Of a stretch of 22,181 nucleotides of DNA, positions 7,405 through 13,490 are shown piece by piece. The DNA lies in assembly GCA_937990665.1 (NCBI GenBank), contig CALKRF010000007.1, positions 1-22,181 of the forward strand, written 5' to 3'. This DNA is from an uncultured Atopobium sp. (GTDB lineage: Bacteria > Actinomycetota > Coriobacteriia > Coriobacteriales > Atopobiaceae). Numbering within the stretch: the first letter of the stretch is position 1; the number at the start of each line of letters is the position of its first letter. Position numbers and translations under genes: made by a program. Below the pieces are notes generated by a model. The model was not told where the DNA came from and did no database searches. It worked only from the letters and a program-made list of their open reading frames with translations.

Positions 7405-8438
7405 TGATGAAGACACTTAAGGGATTCTTGTCCAAGGGTCAGACAAGCTGGAACATGATCCTCATCGGTCTGCTTGTGCTTGAGTTTGTGATTTTTGGTG
7501 CTGCAAACGGCAAGTTCTTGCGTCCAGCATTGCTATTTACCAGCATTAACGATAATCTGCCAGTCTTTATGATCTCGCTTTTTGTAACGCTTGTTATGGT
7601 TACTGGCGGCATTGACATTCAGGTCGCATCTTTGGTTGGTCTAACGTCCATCACTATTGGCGTTGGCTGGCAGGACTTTGGTCTTCCTATCTGGGGTGCT
7701 GTAGGCGTTGCCTTTGTCCTGGTTGTTGCTTGTGGTGCGCTTTCGGGCTTCTTGATTGCGTACTGCCGAGTACAAGCAATGGTTGTTACCCTGGGTGGCA
7801 GCTTCCTATACTCCGGTCTGGCTCTGCTCATCTCCACGCTCTCCAAGACCGAGAGCTACCAGGGAATTGGCGGTTTCCCCGAGGACTTCAAGTTTGTATC
7901 TAACTTCCAGCTTTTTGGCGTCATTCCATTCCAGCTGCTGATCTACATTTTGATGCTGGTGATTGCATTCATTCTGCTGCACAAGACCAAGTATGGCCGT
8001 CGCGTTACCCTGGTTGGTGTTAATCAGAGTGCAGCTGAGTTCTCTGGTATCAACAGCCGAGCAGTCATCATGTCCACCTACATGCTCACTGCAGTCTCCG
8101 CAGTTATTGCAGGTGTTGTCCTGACCGCTTACCTGGGCACCGCTAAGTCCGATCTTGGCGCTGACCTTACCATGGACATCATCACCGCAGTTGTTTTGGG
8201 CGGCACGCTTTCCACTGGTGGTAAGGGCTCCATCGTTGGTACCGCACTCGCTTCGTTTGTCATTGCATTCCTGCGCTTCGGCTTGCCACTGTGCTTCAAG
8301 GTAAGCCCACAGTACCTGGATATTCCTGTTGGTGTCCTGCTGGTTGTTGTCATCGTTGCTCGATCGGCAGCAAGCGGAACAAATATTGGTACGTTTTTGA
8401 AATCGCTGCTTTCTAGCAGCAGTAAAGCCAAGGCATAA
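7404..8438 (+). CDS. lsrD: AI-2 ABC importer permease LsrD
   Basis: A 344-residue polytopic permease, paralogous to the upstream gene. Landmarks are VTGGIDIQVASLVGL (about residues 59-73), TLGGSFLYSGLA, GVNQSAAEFSGIN (the coupling region near 204-216) and VVLGGTLSTGGKGSIVGTALA (about 265-285). The start ATG 7404 overlaps the stop of lsrC (TAATG), and a second ATG follows immediately. A 45-base spacer separates it from lsrB. Together with LsrC it forms the transmembrane pore of the AI-2 importer. The LsrC/LsrD assignment rests on gene order and length. Confidence 0.91.
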   Translation: MMKTLKGFLSKGQTSWNMILIGLLVLEFVIFGAANGKFLRPALLFTSINDNLPVFMISLFVTLVMVTGGIDIQVASLVGLTSITIGVGWQDFGLPIWGAVGVAFVLVVACGALSGFLIAYCRVQAMVVTLGGSFLYSGLALLISTLSKTESYQGIGGFPEDFKFVSNFQLFGVIPFQLLIYILMLVIAFILLHKTKYGRRVTLVGVNQSAAEFSGINSRAVIMSTYMLTAVSAVIAGVVLTAYLGTAKSDLGADLTMDIITAVVLGGTLSTGGKGSIVGTALASFVIAFLRFGLPLCFKVSPQYLDIPVGVLLVVVIVARSAASGTNIGTFLKSLLSSSSKAKA

Positions 8439-8451
8439 GCTTTGGGGAAAT

Positions 8452-8466
8452 TGTGCCTTAGGCACA
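8452..8466 (+). repeat. Small hairpin in the lsrD-lsrB spacer
   Basis: TGTGCC-TTA-GGCACA is a perfect 6-bp stem with a 3-base loop, ending 5 bases before the GGGAGG ribosome binding site of lsrB. It may protect the 5' end of a processed lsrB message. Together with the hairpin after lsrB it brackets that gene. Confidence 0.5.
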
Positions 8467-8483
8467 GACAAGGGAGGTTACCT

Positions 8484-9608
8484 ATGCAAGAGATTACTCG
8501 TCGTGGTTTTATTGGTGCCGCTGGTATCACCGCAGTTAGCGCTGGCCTCGCTCTGGCAGGCTGCAATAATGGTGGTGGCGAGAAGAAAGAAGAGACCAAG
8601 AAGTCCGAGGGTGGCAAAGACGTCAAGGGTAAGACCGTAGCATTTATTCCTAAGGTCACCGGCAACGCATTCTTCGAGTCCGCAAACAAGGGCGCACAGG
8701 ACAAGTCCAAGGAGTGGGGCTTCACCGTTGACTACATCGGCGACGCAACCGCTTCCGTTTCCGCTCAGGTTTCCGTCATCAACCAGGCAGTTGCTAACGG
8801 CGTAGACGCAATCAGCATCTCCACCGTTGACGCAAAGGGCGTTTCCGACGCACTGAAGAAGGCAACTGCTGCTGGTATCGTAGTTACCACTTGGGACTCC
8901 GACGCTAACCCAGAGGATCGTACCCTCATGGTTTCTCAGGGCACCCCAGAGATCCTTGGTCAGATGCTTGTTGACATGGGCGTTTCCGGCCTCAAGGAGC
9001 GCGGCAAGGACCCAGAGAAAGACGAGATCACCTATGTCTGGCACTACTCCCAGGCAACCGTTACCGACCAGAACTCCTGGCAGGTAGCTGCACAGAAGAT
9101 CATCAAGGAGAAGTATCCTAAGTGGAAGAACGTCCACGAGAACTACTACTCCAACCAGGACGCTGAGCAGGCAATCACCATTGGTGAGGCAATCCTTGAC
9201 GCTTACCCAGAGATTGATCTGATCATCTGCAACGACTCCACCGCTCTTCCTGGCCAGCTCCAGGCTGCAGAGAACAAGGGCTACGACGCAAAGAAGATCA
9301 CCATCACCGGTTTTGCTTCTCCACAGTCCATCAAGTCCTACTGCGAGCACGGCACCATCTACAACTGGGGCCTTTGGGACTGCGCAGTTCAGGGCGCTAT
9401 GGGTTGCTACGTCGCAGCATTCCTTGCAGCTGGTAACGAGGTCAAGGTTGGCGACACCATCTCCATCCCAAGCATTGGCGATGTCAAGGTTGAGGCTAAC
9501 GACTCCATCTCCGAGGGGGCAAAGACTGGCGACAAGAACAACGGCGTTGTCCTGCTTCCTGAGCGCCTTGTCTTCACCAAGGAGAACATGAACAACTACT
9601 CCTTCTAA
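8484..9608 (+). CDS. lsrB: AI-2-binding lipoprotein LsrB
   Basis: A 374-residue periplasmic-binding-protein-like receptor that captures AI-2 outside the membrane for LsrACD. ATG 8484 follows AAGGGAGG. The signal peptide contains TRRGFIG (residues 5-11, twin-arginine type) and the lipobox LAGC with Cys27, so it is probably Tat-exported and lipid-anchored. The mature part matches E. coli LsrB closely: VAFIPK, SVS.QV..INQ, TWDSD, QGTP..LG.MLVDM, TVTDQN.W, ALP...QAAEN, GLWD..QG, VLLPER and KEN...Y.F at the C-terminus. Lys, Asp, Asp and Gln of the enteric AI-2 site are retained, but the PDA triplet reads Asn-Asp-Ser here. Codon choice is strongly biased, suggesting high expression. Hairpins lie before and after the gene. 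Confidence 0.92.
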   Translation: MQEITRRGFIGAAGITAVSAGLALAGCNNGGGEKKEETKKSEGGKDVKGKTVAFIPKVTGNAFFESANKGAQDKSKEWGFTVDYIGDATASVSAQVSVINQAVANGVDAISISTVDAKGVSDALKKATAAGIVVTTWDSDANPEDRTLMVSQGTPEILGQMLVDMGVSGLKERGKDPEKDEITYVWHYSQATVTDQNSWQVAAQKIIKEKYPKWKNVHENYYSNQDAEQAITIGEAILDAYPEIDLIICNDSTALPGQLQAAENKGYDAKKITITGFASPQSIKSYCEHGTIYNWGLWDCAVQGAMGCYVAAFLAAGNEVKVGDTISIPSIGDVKVEANDSISEGAKTGDKNNGVVLLPERLVFTKENMNNYSF

Positions 9609-9626
9609 TCAAGGCGTAAGTTCACG

Positions 9627-9656
9627 GCTGGCGAGAAGACCGATCTTCTCGCCAGC
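9627..9656. repeat. Perfect 13-bp hairpin between lsrB and lsrF (GGCGAGAAG family)
   Basis: GCTGGCGAGAAGA (9627-9639) and its exact complement (9644-9656) enclose the 4-base loop CCGA. No T-run follows on the plus strand, so full termination is unlikely. It could attenuate read-through into lsrF or protect the 3' end of lsrB mRNA. The arm sequence recurs elsewhere in the window. Confidence 0.65.
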
Positions 9657-9682
9657 TTATGAGGTAATTCAGCCGCAGAGGA

Positions 9683-9710
9683 GGGTGGTCCTCCTAGGGT
9701 GGTTCTCCTA
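9683..9710 (+). repeat. 14-bp tandem duplication upstream of lsrF
   Basis: GGGTGGTCCTCCTA (9683-9696) is followed at once by GGGTGGTTCTCCTA (9697-9710), with one mismatch. The CCTCCT and AGGAGG strings in and before the first copy can pair locally. It lies in the lsrF leader, about 65 bases before the start codon. Its role is unknown. Confidence 0.6.
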
Positions 9711-9773
9711 GAGGGGGCCGCCGAAGAATCACACTTTCTCTGCGAGCTTTAAGGTTTTATTGAAAGGATTTTC

Positions 9774-10652
9774 ATGGCAGATCTGGACGGATTGAAAGTA
9801 GCTAAGGATTATCACGTAGACACTCCTTTTGCTAACAATCAGGGATTTTATGTAAAGGGTGCAAACAACCTCGACTGGGGTATGCAGAAGCACCTCTCCA
9901 ACATCTTTGATCCAAAGAGCGGCAACACTGTAATGTTCGCATTTGACCACGGCTACTTCATGGGTTCAACCGCTGGTCTTGAGCGTCTTGACCTGCTGCT
10001 TCCACAGCTTGCTCCTTACGTTGACTGCTTCATGGGTACCCGTGGCGCAATCAGGACCTGCGTTTCTCCTGAGGTTTCTAAGGGCATCGCTCTTCGCGTT
10101 TCTTCTGGTTCTTCTATGCTGCAGTCCGACCTCTCTCACGAGGTTGTTGCTGTTGACATCGAGGACGCTATCCGCATGAACGCAGACTGCATGGCTGTTC
10201 AGACCTTCATCGGCGCTGATGGCCAGCTTTCCAGCATTGACAACCTGAGCCAGGTCATTAACGCTGGTTTCCGCTACAGCATTCCTACCCTTGGTGTTTG
10301 CGCTGTTGGTAAGGACATGGAGCGAACCGGTCGCTTCTTCAAGCTTGCAACCCGTATCATTGCTGAGATGGGCTGCCAGATTGTTAAGACCTACGACTGC
10401 GAGGACTTCGAGGAAGTCGTTGCAGCATGCCCAGTTCCAATTGTTGTTGCAGGCGGCAAGAAGCTTGCTGAGCGCGACGCTTTGCACCTTGCATACGACG
10501 TCATCCGCAAGGGCGCACGCGGCGTTGACATGGGCCGCAACATCTTCCAGAGCACCCATCCTCTGCAGATGGCTGAGGCTGTCCGCATGATCGTTCACGA
10601 GGGTGCAACCGACGCTCAGGCATGGGAGTTCTTCGAGGACGCAACCCACTAA
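9774..10652 (+). CDS. lsrF: 3-hydroxy-5-phosphonooxypentane-2,4-dione thiolase LsrF
   Basis: A 292-residue class I aldolase-like (DeoC/FbaB superfamily) enzyme. In the enteric pathway LsrF transfers the acetyl group of phospho-HPD to coenzyme A, giving acetyl-CoA and dihydroxyacetone phosphate. Matches to remembered E. coli LsrF run from the first residues (MADLD) through LDWGMQ, NTVMFAFDHGYF (51-62), GTRGAIR, VGKDMER, LATRI.AEMG, CPVPIVVAGGKK and GVDMGRNIFQS.HP. Lys205 in IVKTY corresponds to the lysine of the enteric active site. ATG 9774 follows GAAAGGA. A 165-base spacer with a hairpin and a tandem repeat separates it from lsrB, so its expression may be tuned separately. No lsrG follows, unlike enterics. 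Confidence 0.95.
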   Translation: MADLDGLKVAKDYHVDTPFANNQGFYVKGANNLDWGMQKHLSNIFDPKSGNTVMFAFDHGYFMGSTAGLERLDLLLPQLAPYVDCFMGTRGAIRTCVSPEVSKGIALRVSSGSSMLQSDLSHEVVAVDIEDAIRMNADCMAVQTFIGADGQLSSIDNLSQVINAGFRYSIPTLGVCAVGKDMERTGRFFKLATRIIAEMGCQIVKTYDCEDFEEVVAACPVPIVVAGGKKLAERDALHLAYDVIRKGARGVDMGRNIFQSTHPLQMAEAVRMIVHEGATDAQAWEFFEDATH

Positions 10653-10770
10653 GAGCGTAACGAGCACAGCGTCGCCGCAGATACAACGGGCGCGAGCCCG
10701 CGCGGCCTCCGAGCACGAAAGCGCAGCTCACACGCTGCTTTCTCATGTGACGAGAAACACACTGACCTTG
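10653..10770 (+). other. Structured, GC-rich 3' region after lsrF
   Basis: No gene is seen. The segment holds a CGCCGCAGATAC element (10673-10684), a CGGGC-GCGA-GCCCG hairpin (10687-10700) whose loop has the GNRA form, and a GAAAG/CTTTC stem with inner CAGC/GCTG pairing near 10718-10743. It is followed by a strong terminator, so it is either the 3' UTR of lsrF or a short stable RNA. Confidence 0.4.
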
Positions 10771-10803
10771 AGCTGGTAATCCGCAAGGATTACCAGCTTT
10801 TTT
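10771..10803 (+). terminator. Rho-independent terminator of the lsrACDBF unit
   Basis: A perfect 12-bp stem, AGCTGGTAATCC with GGATTACCAGCT, has a GCAA tetraloop and is followed by six T. It lies 118 bases after the lsrF stop and ends the AI-2 locus. Confidence 0.93.
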
Positions 10804-10859
10804 GTGGCGTGTTAGCGTCGGCTTTTAGACCTGGCGCGCAAAATAGCGCAGCTTTGGTA

Positions 10860-10876
10860 GGTTCTGCCGAAGAATC
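10860..10876. repeat. GGTTCT-GCCGA-AGAATC hairpin, copy 2
   Basis: GGTTCT pairs with AGAATC (one G-T pair) around GCCGA. The same ends, GGTTCT (9701-9706) and GCCGAAGAATC (9720-9730), occur upstream of lsrF with a longer loop. The two copies flank lsrF and its terminator. Confidence 0.4.
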
Positions 10877-10926
10877 GACATGTTTCTAATCAAGATATCA
10901 GGCAGCTAGGCGGTCACACTACCCGA

Positions 10927-10944
10927 TATGCATCTCTATGCATA
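10927..10944. promoter_or_regulatory. TATGCAT-N4-ATGCATA inverted repeat
   Basis: A perfect 7-bp inverted repeat with a CTCT spacer, inside the AT-rich non-coding stretch. A TATAAA string follows about 25 bases downstream. It could be an operator for an unseen transcript; there is no gene nearby to assign it to. Confidence 0.3.
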
Positions 10945-11022
10945 AACTTCATCTAATATGCTATAAAATGAATAGCGTCATATAAAAGATTTAACTATAG
11001 GTAAATTCCGCACCTAAGGAAC

Positions 11023-11085
11023 ACACTTAAGTAAGATATTCTGCTCAATTGCGGGCATATTACACTTCTAAGTTAGATATTCTGC
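11023..11085 (+). repeat. Imperfect direct repeat ending in AGATATTCTGC
   Basis: ACACTTAAGTAAGATATTCTGC (11023-11044) recurs as ACACTTCTAAGTTAGATATTCTGC (11062-11085), offset by 39-41 bases, about four helical turns. Such phasing is common for tandem regulator sites. No known family consensus is recognised. Confidence 0.55.
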
Positions 11086-11477
11086 ATGTTTTAGCTATTT
11101 TCGGCGTAATGTATACGTCTTTTTAACAGATTATCCGACTTTGGTGTGTTTCCCAAATCCGAAATTTGCCTCGCGAGCCGATGGCGATAAGACCAGATTT
11201 TCTTGCGTGCCGTATACCTGCGGTTTTATGTGATTGCATATTTTATAAGTTCGGATATTTATATAAAAAGTCTCAGGGCATCTTTTGGGCCGCACTTGAG
11301 CCACATTCAAGATGTATTTAAGGGTCATTGTCATTGCCATTGGCATTGCCATGATATTCGTAGAAATTCAAAAGATATTTGAGCGGCTATTTGTAACCCT
11401 TCCTGGAAAATTTAAATCAGCTTAACAGGGATTTAACACCCCTTCTGTTGTACTAGAGCCAGGAGAAGGGAGTATCT

Positions 11478-11645
11478 ATGAAATCAAAGCAAGCTTGTGG
11501 TTGGAGCTGCCGCCTACGTGTCCTGCCTATTCTATTTTTGCTATTAGGATGTGCATTTGTAGTCTATGGCGCTTCTCGCGGAGAGGTTCAGACCGTATTG
11601 GGAAAAGCGGTACGAATCTGCCTTGAGTGTGTAGGTATTGGTTAG
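11478..11645 (+). CDS. CD1871A-type CXXC mini-protein
   Basis: A 55-residue protein. ATG 11478 follows AGGAGAAGGGAG; the stop is TAG 11643-11645. One hydrophobic segment spans residues about 15-30. The C-terminus reads GEVQTVLGKAVRICLECVGIG, with Cys48 and Cys51 forming the CXXC motif; Cys7, Cys11 and Cys25 are additional. I recognise the GEV..VL.KA..ICLECIGIG ending as that of a small family named after Clostridioides CD1871A. Its function is unknown and it is found with membrane 4Fe-4S proteins and thioredoxin-like proteins. The next gene begins 10 bases after its stop, and that gene's AGGTGA ribosome site overlaps this stop codon, so translation is probably coupled. The CXXC invites a thiol-exchange or metal-binding role; this is inference. 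Confidence 0.85.
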   Translation: MKSKQACGWSCRLRVLPILFLLLGCAFVVYGASRGEVQTVLGKAVRICLECVGIG

Positions 11646-11655
11646 GTGACCTGCG

Positions 11656-12615
11656 GTGAAAGTGCTCTCAGGGATAAAATTTCTTGGAAAGAAAGTGCGA
11701 GAATTTATCACTAAAAGAGGTTTCGTGCAGGCATGCGCAACCTTTCTAACCAACCCTCACCTAACAAATTTTGCTAAGGGAACTATCTATACTGGTCCTG
11801 CAAAGTCAGTTTGTGTCCCTGGACTTAACTGCTATTCTTGCCCAGCAGCTACAGGCGCTTGCCCCATTGGAGCATTTCAGGCGGTAGTTGGATCTTCTAA
11901 ATTCAGCTTCTCGTATTACATTACGGGTATTTTGATTCTCATTGGAACTTTGCTAGGTAGGTTTGTCTGCGGATTTCTTTGTCCATTTGGCTGGGTACAA
12001 GATCTTCTCCACAAGATCCCATTCCCAAAAAAATTTAGCACTAAAAAGCTCAAAGCCTTGCGCTATTTGAAGTACGTCATATTAATTGTACTGGTCTGGG
12101 CTCTACCAGCTTTGATTCAAAATGCCGTAGGAATGGGAGAGCCTTATTTCTGTAAGTATGTTTGTCCACAGGGAATTCTTGAGGGAGCAATTCCGCTTTC
12201 TTTAGCAGATGTCAGCATTAGGGCCGCTCTGGGCACACTTTTTACGATGAAGTTCAGCATTCTGGCAACTGTCGTGCTGTTGAGCATCATGTTTTATCGT
12301 CCTTTTTGCAAATGGATTTGCCCGCTCGGAGCTTTTTATTCTCTGTTTAATCGCATTTCGATTTTGCAATATCGAGTTGACGAGAAAACCTGTGTAAGCT
12401 GCGGAAAATGTGCGCGTACATGCAAGATGGATGTAGATATTACGAAGAATAATGCAGCTCTCGAGTGCATTCGCTGTGGAGAGTGCATAAAGGTCTGTCC
12501 TGTTCATGCGATTGATGCAAAGCTCCTGTTAATCAACAAGAAAATCGAACAGTCGGAAAAGGTTGCTACAGCAAAGCGCCTGGAAAATCAGCAAACAGCA
12601 TGCTCGGCAAAGTAA
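11656..12615 (+). CDS. Membrane 4Fe-4S binding protein (NapH/YccM-like)
   Basis: A 319-residue polytopic membrane protein, start GTG 11656 with AGGTGA six bases upstream. Hydrophobic segments lie near residues 85-103, 138-156 and 198-214. Four cysteine-rich blocks are visible: C-x5-CYSCP....ACP (53-70), FVCGFLCPFGW (104-113), CKYVCPQG (166-173) and CKWICPLGA (218-226). Two ferredoxin-type clusters follow at the C-terminus: Cys246, 249, 252, 256 and Cys271, 274, 277, 281. The first lacks the usual proline after its fourth cysteine. Members of this group pass electrons across or along the cytoplasmic membrane. Beside the CXXC mini-protein and a TlpA-like lipoprotein, I infer that it feeds reducing equivalents to an extracytoplasmic thiol system. 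The electron donor and final acceptor are unknown. Confidence 0.88.
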   Translation: MKVLSGIKFLGKKVREFITKRGFVQACATFLTNPHLTNFAKGTIYTGPAKSVCVPGLNCYSCPAATGACPIGAFQAVVGSSKFSFSYYITGILILIGTLLGRFVCGFLCPFGWVQDLLHKIPFPKKFSTKKLKALRYLKYVILIVLVWALPALIQNAVGMGEPYFCKYVCPQGILEGAIPLSLADVSIRAALGTLFTMKFSILATVVLLSIMFYRPFCKWICPLGAFYSLFNRISILQYRVDEKTCVSCGKCARTCKMDVDITKNNAALECIRCGECIKVCPVHAIDAKLLLINKKIEQSEKVATAKRLENQQTACSAK

Positions 12616-12673
12616 GCATCATAAAACGTGTATAGCTACGTTTCGTACGTAGAAAAGGTAGAAAGGAACAAAA

Positions 12674-13312
12674 ATGAAAAAATTTGTAACAAAATCCCTG
12701 ACGTATGTCGCTGGCCTACTAATGGCAGTTGCGCTTGTTGGATGCAGCGTTGGTGGTACTGGCAACACAAGCACAACAAACGCTCCAACTGCCGAGCAGC
12801 AGAATTCTGCTGCAGTTCCACCTGAGGCAGCATCAAAACTGCACCTCAAAGACGGCGATACCTTCCCAGATTTTAAGGCAACAGATATCACTACTGGCGC
12901 TACCTATGACAACACCGTCTTTGGGCAGAATAAGGTCACTGTTCTGACCTTCTGGTTCAATGGCTGTACTGGCTGCATTCAGGAGATGCCAATGCTTCAA
13001 GAACTTGCTGATACCTATAAGGACAAAGGTGTCAATGTCTTGGGTGTTAACGCCGAAGCCGCATACACAGACGACGCTAAGAAGGAGGCTGTGAATATTC
13101 TCCAGAAGCAGGGTGTTACCTACGGAAACGTCGCTCTTGATCCTCACAGCGATGGCGGTCACGTTATTGAAGGCCTAACAGCGTTCCCAACCACTATGGT
13201 TATTGACCAGAACGGTAGACTTGTAGGTGATCCAATTACCGGTGGCTCCAGCCAGCTTCAAGGCAGCGAACTGCAAAAGCGCGTTGACCAGGCTCTTGCT
13301 CAGTCAAAGTAA
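12674..13312 (+). CDS. TlpA-like thioredoxin-fold lipoprotein
   Basis: A 212-residue lipoprotein. The N-terminus MKKFVTKSLTYVAGLLMAVALVGC has its lipobox at LVGC (Cys24). A Ser/Thr/Asn/Gln-rich linker to about residue 50 precedes a redoxin (AhpC-TSA/TlpA) domain. The catalytic motif is WFNGCTGC (Cys98 and Cys101), where CTGC is less common than CPPC or CPYC. Later TlpA-type landmarks are VNVLGVNAE and AFPTTMVIDQNGRLVG, which contains the cis-proline. It should act on the outer face of the membrane as a disulfide reductase or thiol peroxidase-like protein. ATG 12674 has AAAGGAA upstream, and the gap to the 4Fe-4S gene is 58 bases, consistent with one operon. This three-gene set is a recurrent redox module whose substrate is unknown to me. 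Confidence 0.9.
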   Translation: MKKFVTKSLTYVAGLLMAVALVGCSVGGTGNTSTTNAPTAEQQNSAAVPPEAASKLHLKDGDTFPDFKATDITTGATYDNTVFGQNKVTVLTFWFNGCTGCIQEMPMLQELADTYKDKGVNVLGVNAEAAYTDDAKKEAVNILQKQGVTYGNVALDPHSDGGHVIEGLTAFPTTMVIDQNGRLVGDPITGGSSQLQGSELQKRVDQALAQSK

Positions 13313-13343
13313 TTCTGGGAGCCTTCAGCGCCGCTCACGGCAC

Positions 13344-13367
13344 ACGGCGAGAAGAACTTCTCGCCGT
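13344..13367. repeat. Perfect 11-bp palindrome (GGCGAGAAG family)
   Basis: ACGGCGAGAAG (13344-13354) and CTTCTCGCCGT (13357-13367) are separated by AA. It lies 32 bases after the thioredoxin-like gene with no T-run behind it. It matches the hairpin after lsrB and half-sites at 1481 and 15379. Confidence 0.6.
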
Positions 13368-13407
13368 AGGGTTCAATCGGTTAGCATTTGAAGTGTTGTA
13401 TGAAGTA

Positions 13408-13442
13408 CGCCTGGACTGAGTCATTTGAGCTTGGTCCAGGCG
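13408..13442. promoter_or_regulatory. 9-bp inverted repeat before the response regulator
   Basis: CGCCTGGAC (13408-13416) and GTCCAGGCG (13434-13442) enclose 17 bases. There is no T-run. It lies about 50 bases upstream of the response-regulator start, so it may be an operator or a leader hairpin; it could also mark the end of the redox transcript. Confidence 0.4.
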
Positions 13443-13490
13443 CACTCTAATGCTTGCAAATAGCATCAAGCTGCATTTGAAAGGGAAGAA

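Larger units (their letters stand above)
10804..11477. other. Long, mainly AT-rich intergenic region without a supported gene
   Basis: About 670 bases between the lsr terminator and the redox cassette. The short frames inside have no ribosome binding site and a low-complexity composition. The region contains a GGTTCT-GCCGA-AGAATC hairpin (10860-10876), a TATGCAT palindrome (10927-10944), an imperfect direct repeat of about 22 bp (11023-11044 and 11062-11085) and a diverged CTTGCGYGCC element (11202-11223). The promoter of the downstream operon should lie near its right end, but I could not single out a convincing one. Confidence 0.6.

Noticed and set aside
8442..8483. Upstream TTG start for lsrB
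   Set aside because: It would place a 14-residue polar leader before the signal peptide. ATG 8484 has GGGAGG and gives a proper Tat/lipoprotein signal.
11131..11352. Leftward 73-codon frame in the AT-rich spacer (starts MAMPMAMTMT)
   Set aside because: No ribosome binding site, a start arising from a CATTGCCAT-type repeat, no domain, and unusual composition; most likely chance.
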